Positions 35,561-39,238 of a DNA stretch of 39,238 bases are shown here, piece after piece. This stretch comes from Fibrobacter sp. (GTDB lineage: Bacteria; Fibrobacterota; Fibrobacteria; Fibrobacterales; Fibrobacteraceae): assembly GCA_017965445.1 (NCBI GenBank), contig JAGCPZ010000072.1, forward strand, positions 1 through 39,238. The letters are read 5' to 3'. The translations under genes and the position numbers were made by a program. Within the stretch, counting starts at the first letter, position 1. Each line of letters begins with the position of its first letter. The notes beneath the pieces are model-generated. The model was not told where the DNA came from. It did no database searches and saw only the letters and a program-made list of their open reading frames with translations.

Positions 35561-35728
35561 GGAATGACAACGAAACCGAGAGTAGCGCGAAAGCATGCTT
35601 TCGCATTACCGAGGCGAGCAAGTCAAGCCCCGTTAGGGGAATGACAAAGGAGCCGAGTGATGCAGAAACATGCTTGCATGTTTCTATATCCGAGGCGATC
35701 AAGTCAAGCCCCGTTAGGAGAATGACAA
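35561..35728. repeat. Two tandem REP-like units with compensated hairpins
   Basis: A stretch of 39 bases (CCGAGGCGA...GAATGACAA) at 35609-35647 recurs at 35690-35728 with two differences. Each unit has an upstream palindrome of different sequence: GCGAAAGC-AT-GCTTTCGC (35587-35604) and AGAAACATGC-TT-GCATGTTTCT (35664-35685). Pairing is kept while bases change. The region lies between convergent tatD and EAL genes. Confidence 0.75.
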
Positions 35729-35734
35729 TTGCAT

Positions 35735-37741
35735 TTAAGCCTTAACGGTTTCCGGTTCCGTTTCGATGGACTTTCCTTGCGTCGGGACGTTATAATGCTC
35801 CTTCATATACTCCAGCGCTGTTTCCGCATTTAGCGGCTTGCTGAAGTAGAATCCCTGAATCAAGCGGCAACCCTCACGATATAGGAAGTCGAGCTGTTCC
35901 TTGGTTTCGACACCCTCGGCGATGAGGTCCAGATTCAAGGATTTTGCAATGCCAATGACCATGCGGGCAAACGATGCGTCTTCTTCGTTATCTGCCACGT
36001 GATCCACGAAATACTTGTCCATCTTTAGCGTATGCACCGGGTAGCGTTTGAGATAAGAAAGCGAACTGTAGCCCGTTCCGAAGTCATCAATCGAAATCTG
36101 GATGCCCATGCTCGAAAGCGCACGCATGATTTCAATCGTCTTGTCCCCGTCACTCATGGCCGTGTATTCAGTGATTTCAAGCTTCAAGTTGCGCGGATTC
36201 AAGTTCGTCTCCGTCAACACGCGACGAACGTCATCGACCATCGAATCCACTGCGAACTGTTTTGCAGAGAAGTTCACCGCCACCTGGATGTCCTTGTAAC
36301 CCATATCGACCCAGGACTTCGCCTGCTTGCACGCCATACGCAATATGAGAGCGCCCATCGGGACGATAAGCCCAGTCTCTTCGGCAATCGGGATGAATTC
36401 CGCCGGAGAAACGATACCGCGTTCCGACTGGTTCCAACGCACAAGCGCCTCAAAGCCGACAATCTTGTTGCCCGATCTTATATCGACAATCGGCTGGTAC
36501 ATCAACACAAATTCCTGCGCCTGAATCGCCCTGCGGATTTCAAATTCCAGCTTATAAAGCTTCATCGCCTTTTCGCGGATACCACCGCTAAAGAACTGGA
36601 TCCCGCCGTGATTGATGCCCTTCTTCATATCGCGAAGACTTGCGTTGGCGTTGGCGAGAATATCCTCGACACAATCGACATCCTGGTTCACGACAATAGA
36701 CATCGACACGCTAATATACAAATCCTTGCCTTCCAGCGAAATCGGAGCTTTTACTTTGTTATGGATATTGCGGACAAGCGGAATCAAATCGTCATTCGGG
36801 TCGCGGCTCTGGATATTGTGCAAGATAATTGCAAATACGTCCGGTCCAATACGCGCTACGCAGTCGTCCGAACGCGTCACGGATTGGAGACGGTCCGCAA
36901 TAGTGCGGAGAACGCTATCGCCAATCTTGATGGAATAAGAGGCGTTGATGGCACCAAAGCTATCGATATCCAAAAGAGCCACCGCAAACAGATGGTCCGG
37001 GCGCCGTGCAGCCATATCCACATCCGTCTTGAGCTTTTCAAGGAAATACTTGCGGTTATAAACGCCGGTCAACGCATCCTGGTAAGCGTAATTGTACTTT
37101 TCTTGCTCAACGAATCTGCGATCGACAGCTTCCGTCAAGGAACCGATGACGCGAATCGGGCGGCCCGTTTCGTTGCTCTGGACACGGCCGCTAATCACAA
37201 GTTTCACATTCTTCTTATCCGTATCAAGCAGGGTCAAGCTGCATGAAAACGTACCCAAGTGCTGCAACGCGGCGTTCAACTGTTCACGGAAAACGTTCCA
37301 GTCACTTTCGATAACCCGTTTTTTCAGAGGTTCAAAGGAATCTTCCAAAGCTGTATTTTCGGAAGCAATCAATTTAGCAATGCGATTTGACCAATAGACC
37401 TTCCCCGTCGCCACGTCAAACGTCCAAAATCCATCCGACGACACATCTATCATCATCTGGAACATTTCATCTTTTTCGAGAAGATCTTTTTTGAGGTCGC
37501 GAATCGGTTCGACAACCTTGGGTTCCGGGATATCGACGTCATTACGGAGTTTCTTGCTAACGCCGACAGGGAACTTGTAAAAAAGCGCCACACAAGCCAA
37601 AATGACGATGGCTATAAAATACGGGATAAAATTGTAGGAATGCTCATTAAAATTCAGAATATCCGGAATTAATTCTGCGAAAAAAAAGCACGCCAATAAA
37701 AGCGAAAAGCGTAACACTACATGTTCGTCAAAAAGTCTCAT
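35735..37741 (-). CDS. Membrane-anchored PAS-GGDEF-EAL protein, predicted c-di-GMP phosphodiesterase
   Basis: This 668-residue signalling protein has two N-terminal membrane segments (about 8-27 and 38-57), a PAS domain (about 92-215, SSDGFWTFDVATGKVYWSN), a GGDEF domain (about 222-385) and an EAL domain (about 400-645). The GGDEF signature near residue 300 reads GPDVF, so cyclase activity is unlikely. The EAL domain keeps its key residues: GFEALVRW, NFSAKQ, LEITEYTA, DDFGTGYSSLSYLKRYP, LKMDKYFV, AEGVETKEQ. It is therefore predicted to hydrolyse c-di-GMP, with the PAS domain and the degenerate GGDEF as regulators. It is probably transcribed alone; a perfect TATTCCAA palindrome lies 100 bases upstream. 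Confidence 0.94.
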   Translation of the reverse strand: MRLFDEHVVLRFSLLLACFFFAELIPDILNFNEHSYNFIPYFIAIVILACVALFYKFPVGVSKKLRNDVDIPEPKVVEPIRDLKKDLLEKDEMFQMMIDVSSDGFWTFDVATGKVYWSNRIAKLIASENTALEDSFEPLKKRVIESDWNVFREQLNAALQHLGTFSCSLTLLDTDKKNVKLVISGRVQSNETGRPIRVIGSLTEAVDRRFVEQEKYNYAYQDALTGVYNRKYFLEKLKTDVDMAARRPDHLFAVALLDIDSFGAINASYSIKIGDSVLRTIADRLQSVTRSDDCVARIGPDVFAIILHNIQSRDPNDDLIPLVRNIHNKVKAPISLEGKDLYISVSMSIVVNQDVDCVEDILANANASLRDMKKGINHGGIQFFSGGIREKAMKLYKLEFEIRRAIQAQEFVLMYQPIVDIRSGNKIVGFEALVRWNQSERGIVSPAEFIPIAEETGLIVPMGALILRMACKQAKSWVDMGYKDIQVAVNFSAKQFAVDSMVDDVRRVLTETNLNPRNLKLEITEYTAMSDGDKTIEIMRALSSMGIQISIDDFGTGYSSLSYLKRYPVHTLKMDKYFVDHVADNEEDASFARMVIGIAKSLNLDLIAEGVETKEQLDFLYREGCRLIQGFYFSKPLNAETALEYMKEHYNVPTQGKSIETEPETVKA

Positions 37742-38283
37742 GTCAACCCAATCCTATTATTGAACTTAAAATAACTTGAATATTCCAAAATGTATCATTC
37801 CGAACGAATTTAGTAATGATTTTTTTACTCCAACTTCTAGTATTCCAACTTGGAATAGGTTAATGTTAAAAGATAAAGACACTTGCATTTTTTCGTTTAC
37901 AAGTGTCCCCCGTTATTTTTAAGAGAATATAGAATAAAAAATTTTAAAAATCAAATTAAAATTTGGGCGCTTGTTTCACGTCACAAACAACAAACAAATT
38001 AACAATAAAATATCATCTTCCGCAACAAAGACAAGCCTTCGCAGCAGGTCACTCCGTAATAATTATGTCAGAAGCAGGAATCAAAAAAGTAATCCTTCCT
38101 GGTTATAAAATTTCAGATAAACTAAAAATTAAGGTTTTATTTCATCGTCTTATTTTGCGTCAAAACAACGGTTTTATAAGGATTTATGTTTACAAAAAGC
38201 TTAAAGAAATGTAAAAATCCATTTTCATTAAGATTTTTGTAACAATCGTTCTCGTTTACATTTCAACGTATTTCAGACGAGAG
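37742..38283. other. Long intergenic region without a convincing gene
   Basis: Apart from the palindrome at 37841-37857 and a hairpin ACACTTG/CAAGTGT around 37879-37906, I see AT-rich sequence only. A short open frame (37963-38214, plus) lacks a ribosome site and family resemblance. Confidence 0.5.
37841..37857. promoter_or_regulatory. Perfect interrupted palindrome, possible operator
   Basis: TATTCCAA-C-TTGGAATA is a 17-base perfect palindrome about 100 bases upstream of the PAS-GGDEF-EAL gene. A half-site-like TATTCCAA also occurs at 37781-37788. Confidence 0.4.
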
Positions 38284-38319
38284 AAAAAATCCCCAGTTCA
38301 TTCGAACTGGGGATTTTTT
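38284..38319. terminator. Terminator of glutamate dehydrogenase
   Basis: A 16-bp perfect stem (AAAAAATCCCCAGTTC with GAACTGGGGATTTTTT) has a four-base loop. A and T tails on both sides let it work on either strand; on the minus strand it lies 53 bases past the gdhA stop. Confidence 0.88.
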
Positions 38320-38371
38320 AAGCTTTGCGAGCTTTATCGCTCAAAGCTCAGTGCTCATAGCTCGTGGCTAA

Positions 38372-39238
38372 TTACACCGCGCCCTGCCACTTCATGGCAT
38401 CGGCAACCTTGAGGAAGCCAGCGATGTTTGCACCCATGACGAGGTTGCCCTTCTGGCCGTACTTGACAGCGGCAGAGGAAGCAGCAGCGTAGATGCTCTT
38501 CATGATGCCTTCGAGCTTCTTGTCCACTTCTTCGAAGGTCCAAGAGAGACGTTCGGAGTTCTGGGACATTTCGAGACCGGAGGTAGCAACGCCACCAGCG
38601 TTAGCAGCCTTGGCAGGTCCAAAGAGGACGCCGGCCTTCTGGAAGGCTTCGATAGCTTCCGGAGTAGAAGGCATGTTGGCACCTTCGGCAACGGCCTTCA
38701 CGCCGTTAGCGATAAGGGCCTTGGCACCTTCGAGGTCGAGTTCGTTCTGGGTAGCGCACGGAAGAGCGATATCGCACTTGACCGTCCAAACGCCCTTAGA
38801 ACCTTCGTGGTATTCAGAACCCGGAACGAGCTTGGCGTATTCGCTAATGCGGGCGCGCTTGTTGTTCTTGAGGTCCAAAACGACGTCGAGGTTGATGCCG
38901 TTCGGGTCGTAGATGTAGCCGTTGGAGTCGGAAACGGTCACAACCTTGCCACCGAGCTGAGTAGCCTTCTGGCAAGCGAACTGGGCAACGTTACCGGAAC
39001 CGGAAATCACGACGGTCTTGCCTTCGAAGGAGTCGTTGGCGAGGTCCTTGAGCATTTCGCGGGTGAAGTAGCAGAGGCCGTAGCCAGTAGCTTCGGTACG
39101 AGCGAGAGAGCCACCGTAGGAGAGGCCCTTACCGGTGAGAACGCCCACAAATTCGTTGCGGATGCGCTTGTACTGACCGAACATGTAACCGATTTCGCGA
39201 GCGCCAGTACCCTGGTCACCAGCCGGAACGTCCGTGTC
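38372..39238 (-). CDS. gdhA: NADP-type glutamate dehydrogenase, C-terminal part (partial)
   Basis: The frame is open to the window edge, giving 288 residues. It interconverts 2-oxoglutarate plus ammonium and glutamate and is a main ammonium-assimilating enzyme in rumen bacteria. The visible part begins DTDVPAGDQGTGAREIGYMF, the conserved segment after the catalytic Lys region, then GLSYGGSLARTEATGYG and the Rossmann-type nucleotide fold VVISGSGNVAQFA, with ALPCATQNELD and AEGANMPSTPEA further on. This matches hexameric class I enzymes. The N-terminal third lies outside the window. The Met at 39184 is internal, not the start. Confidence 0.96.
   Translation of the reverse strand, partial: DTDVPAGDQGTGAREIGYMFGQYKRIRNEFVGVLTGKGLSYGGSLARTEATGYGLCYFTREMLKDLANDSFEGKTVVISGSGNVAQFACQKATQLGGKVVTVSDSNGYIYDPNGINLDVVLDLKNNKRARISEYAKLVPGSEYHEGSKGVWTVKCDIALPCATQNELDLEGAKALIANGVKAVAEGANMPSTPEAIEAFQKAGVLFGPAKAANAGGVATSGLEMSQNSERLSWTFEEVDKKLEGIMKSIYAAASSAAVKYGQKGNLVMGANIAGFLKVADAMKWQGAV

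Noticed and set aside
35561..35728. CRISPR array
   Set aside because: Only two units, long imperfect repeats, no regular short spacers and no cas genes nearby.
35506..35745. 79-residue open frame between tatD and the EAL gene
   Set aside because: Consists of the REP-like repeats and overlaps the end of the EAL gene.
37963..38214. 83-residue open frame upstream of the glutamate dehydrogenase terminator
   Set aside because: No ribosome site, atypical composition, no recognisable domain; the only ATG in frame is well inside.

Overview
The window looks like a chromosomal segment of a Fibrobacter species (rumen or gut cellulose degrader). Four observations point there. Lipoproteins carry long Ser-rich linkers behind the lipobox. 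A CotH-family surface protein is present. Most promoter candidates share a TATATT -10. The operator TGCCC-AGTT-GTGCA lies between the -35 and -10 of lexA, and I recall this motif class (TGCNC-N4-GTGCA) as the one reported for Fibrobacter succinogenes LexA. The housekeeping genes are GC-rich, while a 17.6-kb block in the middle is strikingly AT-rich.

Layout. 1-2768 (+): end of a transglutaminase-like gene, a circularly permuted ATP-grasp gene and an alpha-E gene, a standard three-gene cluster. 3067-6118 (+): a CotH lipoprotein and a small membrane protein that may have lost its C-terminus to a frameshift. 6279-6691: terminators, a hairpin-dense zone with copies of a tRNA 3' end, and tRNA-Pro(UGG) on the minus strand, transcribed divergently from lexA (6835-7491, +). 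7625-9255 (-): a periplasmic cyclophilin coupled to a histone-H1-like/zinc-finger protein. 9398-12155 (+): lepA and a divergent signal peptidase I gene. 12157-12690: a convergent intergenic region that may encode a structured RNA of about 400 nt.

12751-30362 (-) is the most unusual part: four consecutive genes for very large proteins (1935, 1357, 1860 and about 685 residues) without signal peptides or membrane segments. They are tightly spaced, start behind one candidate -10, and end in one terminator. I recognise conserved sequence hallmarks in all four that I have seen in hypothetical proteins of many phyla. I know of no assigned function. The third protein carries an N-terminal domain resembling EF-Tu domain III; the first has a long helical N-half, a beta-rich domain resembling DUF6603, and a Cys-rich tail. 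The block has very low GC, so it looks horizontally acquired.

30780-39238: a Ser-rich lipoprotein (-), a DUF2062-DUF1015 fusion (-), a GreB-type elongation factor (+), a TatD-family hydrolase (+), a PAS-GGDEF-EAL protein with a degenerate GGDEF motif (-), and the C-terminal part of NADP-type glutamate dehydrogenase (-, cut by the window edge). Several intergenic gaps contain REP-like imperfect palindromes built around GGATGACA/GGAATGACA, including two tandem units whose hairpins differ in sequence but keep their pairing.
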